From: Cryptomeria japonica
Lineage: Eukaryota > Streptophyta > Pinopsida > Cupressales > Cupressaceae
Direction of reading: 5' to 3'
DNA length: 64,000 nucleotides
Assembly: GCF_030272615.1 (NCBI RefSeq)
Contig: NC_081413.1
Location: 329,432,802 to 329,496,801 of the forward strand
Positions 22,781 through 35,844 of the stretch are shown in pieces. Every line of letters starts with the position of its first letter. Position 1 is the first letter of the stretch. The notes under the pieces were generated by a model that was given only the letters and a program-made list of their open reading frames with translations, made no database searches and had not been told where the DNA came from. A program made the translations under genes and the position numbers.

Positions 22781-25700
22781 GTGGATGCAAGAATATATGG
22801 TTAATAAAGGTGTGGACACTTGATTTTTTTATTTTTTTCTCAGAAAATAACCCTAATCTCAGCTCCAAATATGTAAATTCAATAAAATGTTAATGAGGAA
22901 TCTTCCCTTCGCCTCCTTGTATGATTGAGATTTAATATTGTAAACAACACACAAAATAAATTCTTGAGATATTGACTTTCCATTCAAGCAGAAAATTTAC
23001 CAGATGAGTGTAGCTGAAAAGATCCTCAGAAGTTATAATTTTAAAATACCCATTACCTGGGCTTTAGAAGATTGACATAAAAAAGTTGTTTTACATGGTC
23101 AAATTACAAATTGTAAACTGGAAGTACTTGGCAGGTTCTACCTTTATAGCGTTCTTTGTGTTTCCAAAGGCATGGACAGTTAACCTGTTAGATAATTTCA
23201 ATTTGCAATTTTGTGATCTATAAATTCTCTGCAAGAAAACAAGCTTGTTGAAATTAAAGACAACATTTCAACCCATGCTTCAACTAATTGAATTTTTTGA
23301 AATGGCAGCGGTCTTAGGGTGTGTTAGAGCAGTGGAAATGTGCAAGAATTTGTATATTACTTGCATAACCATGGACAACATAAAGAGAAGGAAATAAACC
23401 AATATCGCAGAATTTATCCTAGAAACCTCAAGGTGGTAAAAACCAGCTAGACATGACAATCGCATATCTTAGTTTTCTTCTTTGATCAAGGAGGTCAATG
23501 CAAAGAGTCTAAGAGCCTAAACACAAAATCTTTGTTTTCTTCTATCTATTATGCTGCTATGGAAAGATTTACAAGAGGCCTAGAGTAGTTCCAACTAAGA
23601 ACAGCTCGTTAATCTGACATACATCACCAAATGACTCCTCTATACTTGTTCTCTCTTGCTCATTCATTCATTGCTCAATTAAGACTTAAATCATATTTAA
23701 AATGTTAGAAAGCATAGTTTAAAAACTTTGCAATTACTCACCAACTCACAAGAATTTGCAAGTGAAAGGCCTTAGGGGAGTTCCAATCTAGCTTATATAT
23801 CTTAAGATTAATCTATATAAAGTATGCCGAGAGATATCTTCTTTGAGCCATCTATTTTTTTGTTGTTATTTAATTTCAGTGGAATAAAAAAAATAGATGC
23901 CTCATTATTGGTGAATATTCACCAAGTTTTCCCAATATTTTTTCTGAGTACTCTCCAAATATTCTTCACCTAGCAATAAAACATTTGTTTCAGTTTTTTC
24001 TTTACTTCTACGAAAAAAAAAAATTCCATTTTGGATTTGAAAATATTTCAAAAAGTTTCCTAGCTGTACAAGAATTAAATTCAATTTGTTATGCTTTTTA
24101 ACACTATTTGATAGTTATTCAAGTTTATCGTGTGAATTCATGTATTTTCCTAATATGCTGATTTTTCGAGTTCCAAGTCTTAGTCAAATTTTTGGCCAGC
24201 CAATTTTTTTCTAACTCTCTAGTTTTAAACTATTGCTGGAATCATCCTATCACATACCAAAGGACTCCCAAGAGTCTCAAGACTACAAGAGAGGTATTCA
24301 ACTTGTGCAACCTATAATGACAAAACAACTGCTTTAAGCCTTCAATAATAACCAACGGAACAAAAAACATCATTTTACATAGGTTTTGGAAATGAAACTG
24401 TTGCTTCACTAAGCAGACTAACAGTTTCTAAATTACTACATGACATTGTGATAATTATCAAACTGCCCCTTTACTGTTCAAAGTCTTGCAACTTGTGGAG
24501 GCCATAACTTTTTATATTGTCTTGAAATCAAAATTTGTTTGGCTTGAAGTGCATAAATTTTCAAGGGGAATTCATTCAAGTAATAAAAAATGGGCTTTCA
24601 ATAAAACAGAATGTATTTTTCACCTACTATTTGACTTCCTGAACACTGCACCCCAGAACAATAATCCACATTTTTTGTAATTTTCCAAACTCAGAACAAC
24701 CTTGGGAATAGGTCAGCTCCTGTATTTTGGCATTCTACTGCTACTATTAACTTGCTGTAGAAAGGGGTAGAAATTTATTCTAGAACTAGGGATAATGAGT
24801 GATGTGCCAAGATAGACAATCAGTAATCCTCTCAATAGAATTGTAAATGGTGAACTTTGCATACCTACACCAATTCCCATTTAGTTTTTGACTTATTTGA
24901 TGGAATGTCTTAATATTGCATATGGACGAATTGCACACTCTTGTACAAATTTGGCTCATTGCCCAATCCTTCACCTATCCCCATTTACACACTTCCACCC
25001 ATTTGACCTTACACATATTCCCATAAATTCTTGCCATTATCAATCATTTATTGCTCCTATCATTGCACCTATTCCCATACGCTCATTTCCCACCTTGAGA
25101 TTAACACCTCCTTGTAGTAGGTCAATCTTGCAGCATGCAAGTTTGCTGTAACACCATGCAGAATTGACCCCTGAAGTTCGAAAATTCAAATGTTTCCAAC
25201 TCCCACCTATTTCACTAGCTGTTGTGAACCGACTTGGTACATGTGCATGCAATTTACGGCTATGTCTTGGTATTTAAAGGCATTCAATGTGCAATTAATT
25301 AATGAGTTGGAATTTGAAAATCCTATGCATTGAAAAGGAGAATCATTAGAGGAACAACCTGTTTCAGAGCACTAAAAGGAAACTTATATTCTTGAATTCA
25401 TCTAGGACTAATGCATGCCTGAGATTGTTTGCTTCAATCTTTTTCCACAATTGTAAAGCTGATCTTATCAAGGGGGTTGAGCTAGGAGAACAAGACACTT
25501 ACAACCCAGCAACCTTCCCAAGGTATTTTTCAGTGCCAACAATCATTATGCTTCGATGGATATTAGAGTTGCAAGCGACATCAGTTCCAGTAGTCTACTA
25601 TTAGCCAATTCAATCCCACAAGTTTCAGATTGTTTTCGTGTTATAGGGCACTCTACAAATAGAGGGATAAATCTTGCACAATGCAGATTTGACCCACGGA

Positions 25701-27000
25701 GAGTTTGGCAGTTTTACTAAAAGCATCTATTTTATGGTGCCGAAGCAATCAGATTTTTCATTGCATTAGTCTTATTTCTTCATCATAGGTCCCTAAGCTA
25801 AGTGCCTAATTTCCAAAAATAGCACTTCAATTTATACATTTATCATTTCCAGTTAGTAATTAATTACTCTACTTAGAGGAAACATATTTTTCTTATGTTA
25901 ATCTAGGCTAATTAAATGAGTGCATACAAATCACAACATATTTTTACATTGTTGGTGAACCCATCCATGCCTACAAACCTAGGGTTTCCACTTAAGGATA
26001 TACCTTCCCTTCTCTAAGTGTGTTCAGATCTGATATAACTCTGATTCTATCAATTCACTTTCAGATTTCCTAGTGTTTAGATTCATTTTGTTTACATATG
26101 CCAGTTATATTTTGATTAGACTTTGTGTATACACAGAAATATACACCTCTTATCATATCCTCCCAACCTTGGATACTCTACCTTTATGGCTCCTAGGTCA
26201 CTTGCCTTGGCTGATATGCATGCATATGTTTCAGATGAGAAAGAGCTGATTTCCTCACTAAAATTGGCCTACCTTTCCACAGCAGAAACAGAATGGAGGA
26301 TTTCAAAAATTCTAAGTGTTCCAGCAATCTAATTATGTCACACATGAATTTTGATTGGTGGCATGCCCTAGGTTAAGTGTTGTGTTTGTTTTAAAGTGAA
26401 ATTTGTGAAATTTTAACTTGGAATGGTTCAAAAAGATGGAAAAATTTATATTTCACAAACAGAAAATCTAAAAGAGGTTTTTGTGTGATTTAGAGTTCTG
26501 AAGAAAAGCCCCTCTTCGTATCAGCCCGGCCATCAACATCTGGGAAAATTAAAATTTAATTGAAATTCATTATTTAATAATAAAAAAAATAATAAGATTA
26601 TTTTAATTCTACAATTTTCCGGACTATTGTAAAATAGCAAGATAGTCAAAGAGTTTAATAAATTTAACTTCAATTTCAACCTAGAGATTCCAAATCATTT
26701 TTAAATTACCAAACGAGTTATTGGAAAGAAAGACTCAATGAAACTACATTAAGCTTGATTCCATGCATGAGGATATGTAGGCATGCCATTGGGCACTTCA
26801 ATCCAATTGATTCAGCTACTCAAACCTATTTAATCTCATGTGTGCAACGAACTCAAACAATATGTCAAGCTGCAAATTAAGTATCTAGCAAGCTAAGTTA
26901 TATATGAGTCTTGACTAAATTCACAGCTAGGGAATATTGGGGATTGAATTAAATCTACTTGACTTTTCGAAAAGACTACTTATCAGGACCTGGGTCACTT
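22781..27000. other. No gene recognised
   Basis: Short reading frames only, none with a domain I recognise. AT-rich, no bounded element found. If the first exon of cytochrome b5 lies to the right, this may be intron. A gagtcggtgagtactcgcc motif that belongs to the hAT element begins near 27030. Confidence 0.5.
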
Positions 27001-27027
27001 GTCAAATAGAATAGTGCATGGATGGCA

Positions 27028-27160
27028 TACTCACTGAGTCGGTGAGTACTCGCCAAGCTAAATGAATGGTGACTTTAGTGCCATTTACTTAATAGAAAGA
27101 ATTGCTGACTTTGCTGAATTTTTGGCGAGTACTCGCCAGAAAGTTGGCAAGTCCAACTTA
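27028..27160. repeat. Subterminal repeats of hAT element (GAGTACTCGCC motifs)
   Basis: GAGTCGGTGAGTACTCGCC occurs at about 27037-27055 and GGCGAGTACTCGCC at about 27124-27137, followed by GGCAAGTCC. Similar GACTCGGCGAGT motifs fill the ends of the non-autonomous element at 51053-52489. hAT transposases bind such subterminal repeats. The exact left end of the element was not found. Confidence 0.5.
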
Positions 27161-27748
27161 AAAACTTAGCCACATCAAAATAAAAGGGTGTCGAATCAAA
27201 AAATATGGCCCCAGAAAGACAAATCGAGGGATCTATTTGCCAAGCAAGCAAAAAACAAACCCTCCAACGCTGCTGCCACCTGAAACACACCATTTCCAGC
27301 ATGTTTGCATCGAGGAGAGAAGATTGAAAAGGATTTATTGGCAAATTCAGAAGGCAGATTTGAAGCACAGGTCAGTTTTTTTTGTTTTTTTTCTCAAAAC
27401 ATTTTCGCTGCGAAAGCCATATCAAGGTTTGAAAAAAATTATCATAAGCTAAAACTAAGTAGTATTTTTGCATTTAAATTCCAAAAAGTTGGATTCATCA
27501 CCATTTTCTGATGTTTTTTTCTGATTTTTTTACTATTTTACTATTTTTTGCATACACAACCTTTTTTTTAATCGTAGCCTTTTTTTGAAAAAAATGTTTA
27601 GAATCTTTAGATTATGTAAATTTTTGCTGATTTAAACTAATTTTATGCTTATTTTTAGTAATTTATGTATAATTTAGGTTTTTTTTTGTATTAAAAAATT
27701 AATATATTGTGCTTTCAATTTGTATGTGTAGGTTAAATACATCACATA

Positions 27749-29947
27749 ATGGCGAATAGAGAAACTTCTCGATCAAGTTCAGCCTTAGGCTCTGCCCCAT
27801 CGGTGCCACCACTAATTACAGGCACTCAGCCTATTGGAGATAAAGACCCTGCCTGGAAATATGTCTATCAAGGACTAGTACCTAGGTCATTTATTTGCCT
27901 TAGATGCACAAACTTATATCACGGAGGCATAAATCGCCTGAAATACCATCTTTTAGGCATTACTCATCATTATGCCAAGCCCTATACCAACACCACCAAA
28001 GAGATAGAAAAAGAGTGATAGATTCCCTACTTGCATTGGTAGAAGAGAAAAAATTGCGAAAGGAGAGAACAATGGTAACCATAGTAGCATCCTTGGTGCT
28101 CATGGTGCTCAAGTGCAACCAAAATCAAATGAATATATGACATGTCAAGGCATAGTGAGCTCTCTTCATGGTCCGTACATCCAAAGCAAATCCACCACTT
28201 CATCTACTTCAAGTAGAGTGCTAGCGAACCTACACACACCACAATTTTTTTGTGCCTAAAAACACACCTAGAGCACAACCATCATTGGAAGCTACAAGAT
28301 GGAAAAGGGAGGTGCATGAACATGCAGATGTGGCATCTGCTGATTTTTGGTACTTCAAGAACTTTCCATTAAATTTGGCAAGTAGTCCTTATTAGGAGAA
28401 TTTGGTAACTGCATTGACAATTGCAGGAAAGGCTATAAGGTGCCTTCTCACAAAGACTTGAGTGGGAGGTTAGTTAATTTAAATTAAATGTTAATTTATA
28501 CTTATAGTAATTTATGTTGAGTTTAAGGCTAAATTTATGTTGAATTTAAACTATTTTTTTGTGTTTATAAATTAAATTTTTTTACTTTCACTTTGTACTT
28601 GTAGGTTGCTCGTGAATGCAAATGAAAGGGCCAGGCTAATAGTGGAAGAACAAAAGAAGGAATGGAAAAAATATAGCTGCACTCTTCTTTCAGATGGGTG
28701 GACGGATGGGAAAAACTACACCATTATCAATTTTTTTATAGCTTCAATGGTGAGGTTATGTTTTTGAAATTGGTGGATGCCTCCAACAAAGTCAAAAATG
28801 CAAAAACATTGTGTCTAATGTTAGAGGAAGCTGTCATAAGGTTGGGCATAGAAAATATGGTGCAAATCATAATTGATAATGCAGCAACATATGTGGCAGC
28901 TTGGAGATTGCTCTAGGACAAACATAAGACACTTTTTCGGACACCTTGTGTAGCACATTGCCTTGACCTTCTTTTGAAGGAAATGGGCAAACCTGATTGG
29001 GTGACACCGGTTCTAGATGATGCAAGGAGCACATCACAATTTATCTACAATCACCCTTGGGTTCTTAATTTGATGAGTGATCACACCCAAGGGAAAGAGT
29101 TGGTAAGATCAGGTGCCACAAGGTTTGCAACGGTTTTCCTAACATTGCAAAATAATTTCGTTGCTTTGAATCAAATGTTTGTGAGTCAATCATGGTTAGA
29201 CTCATCTTATTCAAAGAAGCCTGAAGCAGAGAGGGTTGCAAGCATAGTCTTTGACAACCTTTTTGCACACAAAGCTACAGAGATCATGAAGGTAACCTCA
29301 AAACTTTGGATTTAAATTCAAATTGAATATTTTACTTTTTTAACTAAAGTCTTTCATTATAAACTTGTAAATTTAATCTTTTTGTATTTGTAAATTGTAG
29401 GTGTCAGAGACCTTATTTAGAGTTTTCCATTTGGTAGATGGGGATCAAAACCCAATGGGGCATATTTATGAGGCCATGGATAGGACCAAAGAGTCCATTA
29501 GAAATTATTAAAAGAGGGACAACCTTAAACTTGATCCCATATGGGAGATTATTGATAGGAGGTGGAACAATCAACTCCACCAACCCATCCATGCAGCAAG
29601 ATACTTATTCAGCCCCCATTTTTTTTGTTCAAATACCTTCTCAGATCCTTATGGAAAGGTTATGGAGGGCCTCATGATATGCATTCAAAGGATGACACCC
29701 CAAGTTGAGATAAGAGACCTCATTGTCCAAGAATTAGAAAGCTACAAGTATGGAAGGGCTAGGCACTTTTCTTCAAATTTAAGGTACTCAGACACCAAAT
29801 ATAAAATTTGGAGTCTTTATTTTACATGCATCTTACAAGTTACAAATTTCAAATTTAGAAATATTGATAATTTGATTATGATATTTTATTTTGTAGAGTC
29901 TTGGTGGACAAATTGGGGTGCAAATACCTTGAATCTCCAAAGATTTT
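27749..29947 (+). pseudogene. hAT transposase, copy 1 (BED finger + DUF659), decayed and 3'-truncated
   Basis: The N-terminus MANRETSRSS leads into a BED-type zinc finger (DPAWKYV, CLRCTN, GGINRLKYH). DUF659-type blocks follow: TRWKREVHEHADVASADFWYFKNFP near 28310-28370, LLSDGWTDGKNYTIINF near 28685-28735, VQIIIDNAATYVAA, then HCLDLLLKEMG and RSGATRFATVFLTLQN. Introns are suggested at about 28468-28604 and 29291-29400 (ends in TTGTAG). Defects include a frameshift near 28745, a TAG at 28915, and stops near 29510. The last exon reads WWTNWGANTLNLQRF and is cut at 29947 by an LTR-like start TGTAATGTCCC, so the C-terminal hAT dimerisation domain is missing. It is not functional. Confidence 0.8.
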
Positions 29948-30720
29948 TGTAATGTCCCTACTAGTTAGAGATCACTTTCTTGCAAAACGGACTGTTAGAA
30001 TGCAACAAAATATATATTACTAATCTAATTTGCAATTAAACTTCAATTACTTAATTAAAACTAATCTCCATTCTTAGGTAATAAAAAGGATACGAATGAA
30101 GTATTGGGATATGCCCTTAGGCGGTTGTAATGCCCGCCTTCTTGGAATCCATTATGGTTCCAAGCCTTACCAGGAAAATCGATAGATAATTCGATTTTCG
30201 TCTTGGATGTAGCATCTTACATCCAAGCCTACCAAGGAAGATCGTCATATATGATCACTTCCTGCCTTGGATTATACATCTTATCATCCAAGTCTAGTAG
30301 AGAGGACCGGCAAGATCCGTCTTCTCTTGAGTGAGCTTCCAACACCCAAGCCTTTAACATATATGCATACGAGTACTCAGTATATACCACCTACCAGGGA
30401 TTATCATAATCTCGAATTAGGCTAAGGGGATTTTCTCCCAATAGCCTCCATCACATAGCCAAATTATTGTTATTCATATAGCATTTTATATTTCATTATC
30501 ATTTTAATCTATAATTTATGTTTGACTCTACATATTTCTTAATTACTATTATTGCTCCTACAAACATACATATATCCTGCATACACACATATATATATTG
30601 GTACATATACATGAGACAATATAATTATAAGACTATAACTCTGTCAAAGAGATTCGTGATCTATCACATATGACAGATCTATTATAAACATATGCGTGTG
30701 TGTGTGGCACACGCGTTGTT
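29948..30720 (+). mobile_element. Probable LTR (TGTAATGTCCC start) interrupting hAT copy 1
   Basis: The hAT reading stops abruptly at TGTAATGTCCCTAC, the same start as the LTRs at 31089, 37500 and 18291/22775. Following DNA has no coding sense and contains a CACACACGC-rich patch near 30690-30715. The right end and target duplication (expected ATTTT) were not found, and the missing hAT C-terminus does not resume here. This is a terminus with an uncertain extent. Confidence 0.4.
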
Positions 30721-31088
30721 GGTGCCCAAAAAAGGTTTGCATTATGAAGTAGGGTTTGAAGAAGAGGAGAAGATGAGCATACAAGATTAAAATGGAGCCA
30801 AGTAAGTGATTTTTATTCTCTTCTTTTTGTTTTCTTCTATTGAAAATCAAAAAATTCTTCAAAAATAAGGAGAAATGCTGGCAAAAAAATTTCCATTTCC
30901 CTTCATAACCTATTTCCTAGTATTTTTAGCTTGTTTTTGAATTCTATTCTTTTCAAATGATTATCATTTTTTTGCTGATTTTTCACAAAACCCTACTGAT
31001 TTTTTTATTTTTTCATGTTAAAATAGCAATGTCAACTTCAAAGGCAAGGCCATCTAGAAAAAACCCAACATGGAAGTATGTGATACCG

Positions 31089-33003
31089 TGTAATGTCCCC
31101 ACTTTGAAATAGAATTTAATAATAAATGATAATAATAAAATTAAAACATTAAAAATTAAATTAAAATATAAAATAACATAATTAAATATGATTAATTAAA
31201 AAATTAATTAAGTTAATGAAAAGACAAAAGACATGAAAGGAAAAGTTGTGACTCCCTCAACAATGAGATATAAAAGGGAGAAGAGAACCTCATTTGAGAG
31301 GGGGGATAATTTGGAAATGAGAAGTGCAGATCTGATTTAAATAATAAGTGCACATCTGATTATGAAAGGCTGTGTCCCTTTCAGGGTAGAATTAATGAAG
31401 AGTTGCACTCTTTCAAATGGTGCTAAGGGTGAAAGGGTATGTCTCTTGCCAAAGGGCATACATGATGAAGAGGTGTGACCTCTCCCTCAAATTGAGAGAT
31501 ATAAAGGTAAGGAATCAAAAGCATCTAGTGACATCACCATTGATCAGATCAGATCAGAATTGTTATCAAGTTACAGGCAGTAACATTTGTGTTATTGGTG
31601 GTATGCATGGGGATAGTGCTAACAGTGATAGCCACGTTGGAAGCAAAAACCATGGAAGGAATAGAGCGTACCTAGCATATCCAGGATACACCACCGGCAA
31701 GTGAACGGTAAGTGGTTTGCCCTAAACCGTAGGAAATACTTCATGAATAATGTCGTGGAATTCGAATCATACCGCAAGATAAATTAAAGCAGAATAGCCG
31801 GTAAATAACAGAGATACATTCTAAATTAATATATCAGAGATGCATTTAGAATCAATGTTGCAGAGATACATTCAGAATTAGCATAATAGAGATGCACTCA
31901 GAATTGTAACGACACTCTAGAGACAGAGATACACTCAGGATTATAATATAATAGTGATATATTAGTGATGTTAAATAACAATTACCATAAGATTGTAGAG
32001 ATACACTTAGAATTAAAATAGAGGGAATAGAGATTGCTTCAGAGGCAATTTACAGAGCTAGGGATCATTGAGGCATTTCAGAGCAGAATTATATTTAAGT
32101 CCCTGATAATGTTTACGATGATTGCTCCCTTTAAAGGAGCCATAGAGACCAGAGGGCAAAATTGAATGCCAAGATTCCAAGAGGAATCCAGAGAGAGATT
32201 CATAGGGAATCTCTTAGAGACAATATATATATATATATATATATATTGTAGAGGTTAACCATATGCATATGTTAGAGATAGAGAAGCTTGAGCAGGGGTG
32301 GGATCTCTGCCAAGCTTTGAGAAAATTAATGATTTCACTCATTAATAGAGATCCCAAATAGAGACCTTAGGAGGACGACATCCTGGGTTGCTCCTAACTG
32401 AGAAATATTTCTCAATAGAGGGTTGGGTCAATCCAGGTAAGGTCCAACTGAGTATTGTATCCTTTTTTATAGATAACAAAAAATTAGCTTAACATTATTT
32501 GTTAAATATGTAGAATAACGTATAGCATTCTTTCTTGTATAATTTCCCAAACAAATATATATGTTTAATTATCTTTCATATTGTTTGTATACTAACGTTT
32601 GTTTGCAGGACTTGAACGCCAAATAATCCAATCCCCAACTAGGAACATTACATACTGGGAAATAAAAAGGGTGTGTTGGAATCACCATTGCCGTTACGCC
32701 AAAAGCTCGAGCTATCAACGAACGAGAGAGCGGCCAGAGACAAGGATCCACGGGAGGCGAAAGGAAGCACATGTCGCGAATCTCGAAGGAAGTGTTGACC
32801 AAGTCAACAGTCTCCACCTCAGCACCGACTGAGGGTTTCGCACCGATGAAATGAAGGAGGCCTCCTGGGATTCGAATCACCGTTGTCGTTACGCCAAAAG
32901 CTCAAGCTGTCAACGAACGGGAGAGCGACCAGAGACAAGGATCCATGGGAGGCGGGAGGAAGCACATGTCGCAAATCCCGAAGGAGATGCTGACCAAATC
33001 AAC
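31089..33003 (+). mobile_element. LTR-like insertion(s) in the BED exon of hAT copy 2
   Basis: The hAT frame breaks at TGTAATGTCCCCAC (31089), an LTR start shared with other elements here. A TATA-like GATATAAAAGGG lies near 31267. Inside are imperfect AGAGATACATTCAGAATT repeats (about 31806-32050), a short AT microsatellite (32227-32247) and a tandem duplication (32676-33005). A candidate end ...ATTCGAATCA at 31769 is followed by TACCG, which also precedes the start (31084-31088), so a 681-bp solo LTR 31089-31769 is possible. The remaining 1.2 kb before the hAT frame resumes would then be separate DNA. Confidence 0.45.
31806..32050. repeat. Imperfect AGAGATACATTCAGAATT tandem repeats
   Basis: At least six variants of 'agagatacattcagaatt' spaced about 25-50 bp apart. 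No reading frame follows them. Confidence 0.65.
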
Positions 33004-33005
33004 AG
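32676..33005. repeat. Tandem duplication, about 136-140-bp copies with a 190-bp period
   Basis: Copy 1 at about 32676-32811 and copy 2 at about 32866-33005 share GTTACGCCAAAAGCTC, GAGAGCG, CAGAGACAAGGATCCA, GGAAGCACATGTCGC and end in TCAACAGT. Differences are mostly transitions. The function is unknown. Confidence 0.8.
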
Positions 33006-35724
33006 TGAGGTCACTTGTACTAAATGCGGTAAATGGATGACAGGGGGAATCAATAGATTAAAATACCACATTACCAAAAATACCTGGACAAAATGTGGAC
33101 ATATGCCCTACATCAACTCCAGAGATGGTTAGAGAGATGAAGGCCCTTCTCACTGGTTTTGAGTTGAGAAAAGAAGAAAGGCAAAAAACAAAGGAAGCAC
33201 TAGTAGCAGTGATGACTAAGAATGTATCCACTTCTACACCATCGGATCCCCTTGGTGGCCCAAGTCCAAGCATCTGTCAACCACATTCATCTTTTGGTGA
33301 GAGTCTTGAGATTTCTTTTTCTACTAATAGTCAGATTCCTCCTTCATCAAGACCAAATTATTTTATTCCATGCAATGTTCCAAGAACAAAACCTTCACTT
33401 GAAGGTACTAGATGGAATAAAGAAAAACATCACAAAGCTGGGATGGGAGCAGCAAATTTTTGGCACTACAATAATTTACCTTTCAATGTAGCGAACAGCC
33501 CATATTGGGAAGGTTTGGTGAATGCATTGATAGTTGCAAGCAAGGGGTTTAAGACCCCAATAACTAAACACTTGAGTGAGCCATTGCTAGAGGAAGTCGT
33601 AAAAAATACACGGCTTATGGTTGATAAACAAAAAAAAAATTGGAGGAGAAAATGATGCAACATTTTATCAGATGGATGGACAAATGGATGGAATAAGACT
33701 CTCCTGAACTTCTTAGTGGCTTCTAATGGTGCATTAGTGTTCCTCAAGTCTATAGATGCCTCCAATGAAATAAAAAATGTTGAGACTTTGTGCAATTTAT
33801 TAGATGGGGTGATCCAGGAGGTTGGCATTGAGAATGTTGTCCAAATTATCATGGACAACACACGTGCATATGTAGCTGCAAGTAGAATGCTTATGGGGAG
33901 GCATCCTACAATTTCATGGAGTCCTTGTGCTAAACATTGCTTGGACTTGTTAGAGGGCATTGGGAAGATTGGATGGGTCAAAAGTGTGGTTGAAGATGCT
34001 AAAATATTACCAAATTTATCTACCACCATACTTGGGTCCTCTCTTTGATGAGAAAACACACAAATGGCAATGACATTGTGCAACCAGGAGTGACATGATT
34101 TGCTAGCCACTTCCTCACATTGCAAAGCATTCTTGACGCCATTCCTCATCTCACGCAAATGTTTGTGTCTGATGCTTGGTTGTAGTCTCCATTTTCCGAA
34201 AAAGCTAAAGCGAAAAAGATTTTAAGTGTTGTTTTTGATGACACATTCAACAAAAATGCAAAAAAGTTAATTAGGTAAGCAACACAAACATAAACTTTAT
34301 ACAAGATAATCTATTTTCTTCTCTTTTTTGAGGGGTTAATTTTTGTAATAATTTAAAATTTGTTTTCATTTTTTTAAGTGACAAAACCTTTGGTAAGGGT
34401 TTCTCGTATGGTGGATGGAGAGGGCATGCCAATGGGTTTCATTTATGAGGCCATGGATAGGGCCACAGAGGCCATTTCACATTACTCTGGCAGAAACAAG
34501 AGAAAATAGAAATCATTTGGCGCATCATTGATCATAGATGGACAAACCAACTCCACCAACCGATACATGCCATGGACTACTTCTTGAACCCAAAATTCTA
34601 CTTCTCTACTACATTTAAGGTCGATGAGGAGATCATGGCAGGTGTTAATGCATGTTTTGATAAGATGGCGCCTACTCATGAGTTGAGAGACAAGGTTCTT
34701 GATGAGTTAGAGATTAGATTTGCTATATCTTATTTATGAATTCGGCAATGTTGACTATCTAGAAACATCCATTTTACATACATAGTAACTAACTTTCTGC
34801 ATTTGATTTAATTTTAACTTTTATCTATTCAAGGTCTACAAGGTTGTGGAGGGCAGACTCTTTTCTTCATCTCAAGCAATTCATTGGAGACAAAAACAAC
34901 AACCAAGTAAAAAAAAAATAGTTCAATACTACAAGAAAAAATTAGAAACTTGATTGTTATATTTTTTGACTTAATTCTTATATTTGTAAATGAATTTCGC
35001 TAGATTTATGGTGGGAGAATTATAGTGTTGGCATGCCTAATCTTCAAAAGATAGCCATTTGTATTTTGTCCCAACCATGTAGTTCTTCTAGGTGTGAATG
35101 CAATTGGAGTTTATTTGAGAACATTCACACAAAGAAGAGAAATAGGTTGACCCACCAGCGCCTCAATGATCTTGTCTTTGTCCGTAACAACCTTTCCCTT
35201 CGAACTAGAAAGGTGGAGGGTGTTTCACATGAGTCCATTGACCTGGATGATATTGATCCATATGGTGAATGGATTGTCAATGAACAAAATGATGATGATG
35301 TCCTCCTTACTGAAGAAGATCTTGCAAAATTCGAAAGAGGAGCAACAGAAGAAGCAAAAGCAACAGAATTGGATGCAATGGAGGAGGGCGAAGACAATTT
35401 TCATTTTGAAGAACAATAAACAACTCATCATCATTTAAATTTCGTAGCACCTTCTAGTTTGAGGCCTCAAAAATTGAGTTACATTAGGGGAGGAAAGAGG
35501 ATGTAGATTTTATTGGTTGTTTTCTTCATTTCAACATATCATTATATGTAAACATTTATAAACTTATAAGGTTATTATACATTTGAAAGTTTGAAACTAT
35601 GCGTATGATCACGACTCATGAATGATGAAATTTCAAATATTGAGTATTTGAAGATCATATGACGTGTAATGTTTGAATTATGGCTCTTATGTTCTCTAAA
35701 TGCATTAATTTCCTTTTTTTGTAG

Positions 35725-35836
35725 AGCTATAGTTTTCTTCTTTGTCAAGTCCTAGCCAAGTCTTTGGCCGAGTCTCAAAGTCCAAATCCTATTTTGGGCT
35801 ATCGAGTCCACGGAAAGTCCAAGTCCTCAAACTTTG
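35725..35836. repeat. Right subterminal/terminal region of hAT copy 2
   Basis: Contains GTCAAGTCC, GCCAAGTC and GCCGAGTC direct motifs and ends CAAGTCCTCAAACTTTG at 35836. The end resembles the right end of the non-autonomous element at 52489 (CCGAGTCTGGGAACTTTG). This suggests 35836 is the hAT terminus; CAAAG as the inverted terminus is typical for hAT elements. No matching 8-bp duplication was found at a left end. Confidence 0.45.
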
Positions 35837-35844
35837 CCAGATAT

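Larger units (their letters stand above)
31026..35419 (+). pseudogene. hAT transposase, copy 2, split by an insertion; hAT dimerisation domain present
   Basis: Starts MSTSKARPSRKNPTWKYV at 31026-31080 (first half of the BED finger). It is interrupted from 31089 and resumes near 33009 with VTCTKCGK and GGINRLKYHITK. After a frameshift near 33085 the frame runs PGQNVDICPT... to SLEGTRWNKE, NFWHYNNLPFNVANSPYW. A frameshift in a poly-A run at about 33635 precedes LSDGWTNGWNKTLLNF, and VQIIMDNTRAYVAA and HCLDLLEGIG follow. Later exons include VTKPLVRVSRMVDGEGMPMG (34379 on) and, from about 35005, WWENYSVGMPNLQKIAICILSQ with the conserved C-terminal dimerisation block (CNWSLFENIHTKKRNRL...LNDLVFV), ending in an acidic tail at 35419. 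The family normally cuts and pastes with 8-bp duplications. It is not intact. Confidence 0.82.

Noticed and set aside
32866-32885. tRNA-like GGGATTCGAATCACC text
   Set aside because: Resembles a T-arm, but there is no acceptor stem or anticodon arm around it, and a variant copy in the tandem duplication breaks the pairing.
33466-34158. 230-residue minus-strand frame
   Set aside because: Antisense shadow of the hAT copy 2 DUF659 exon.
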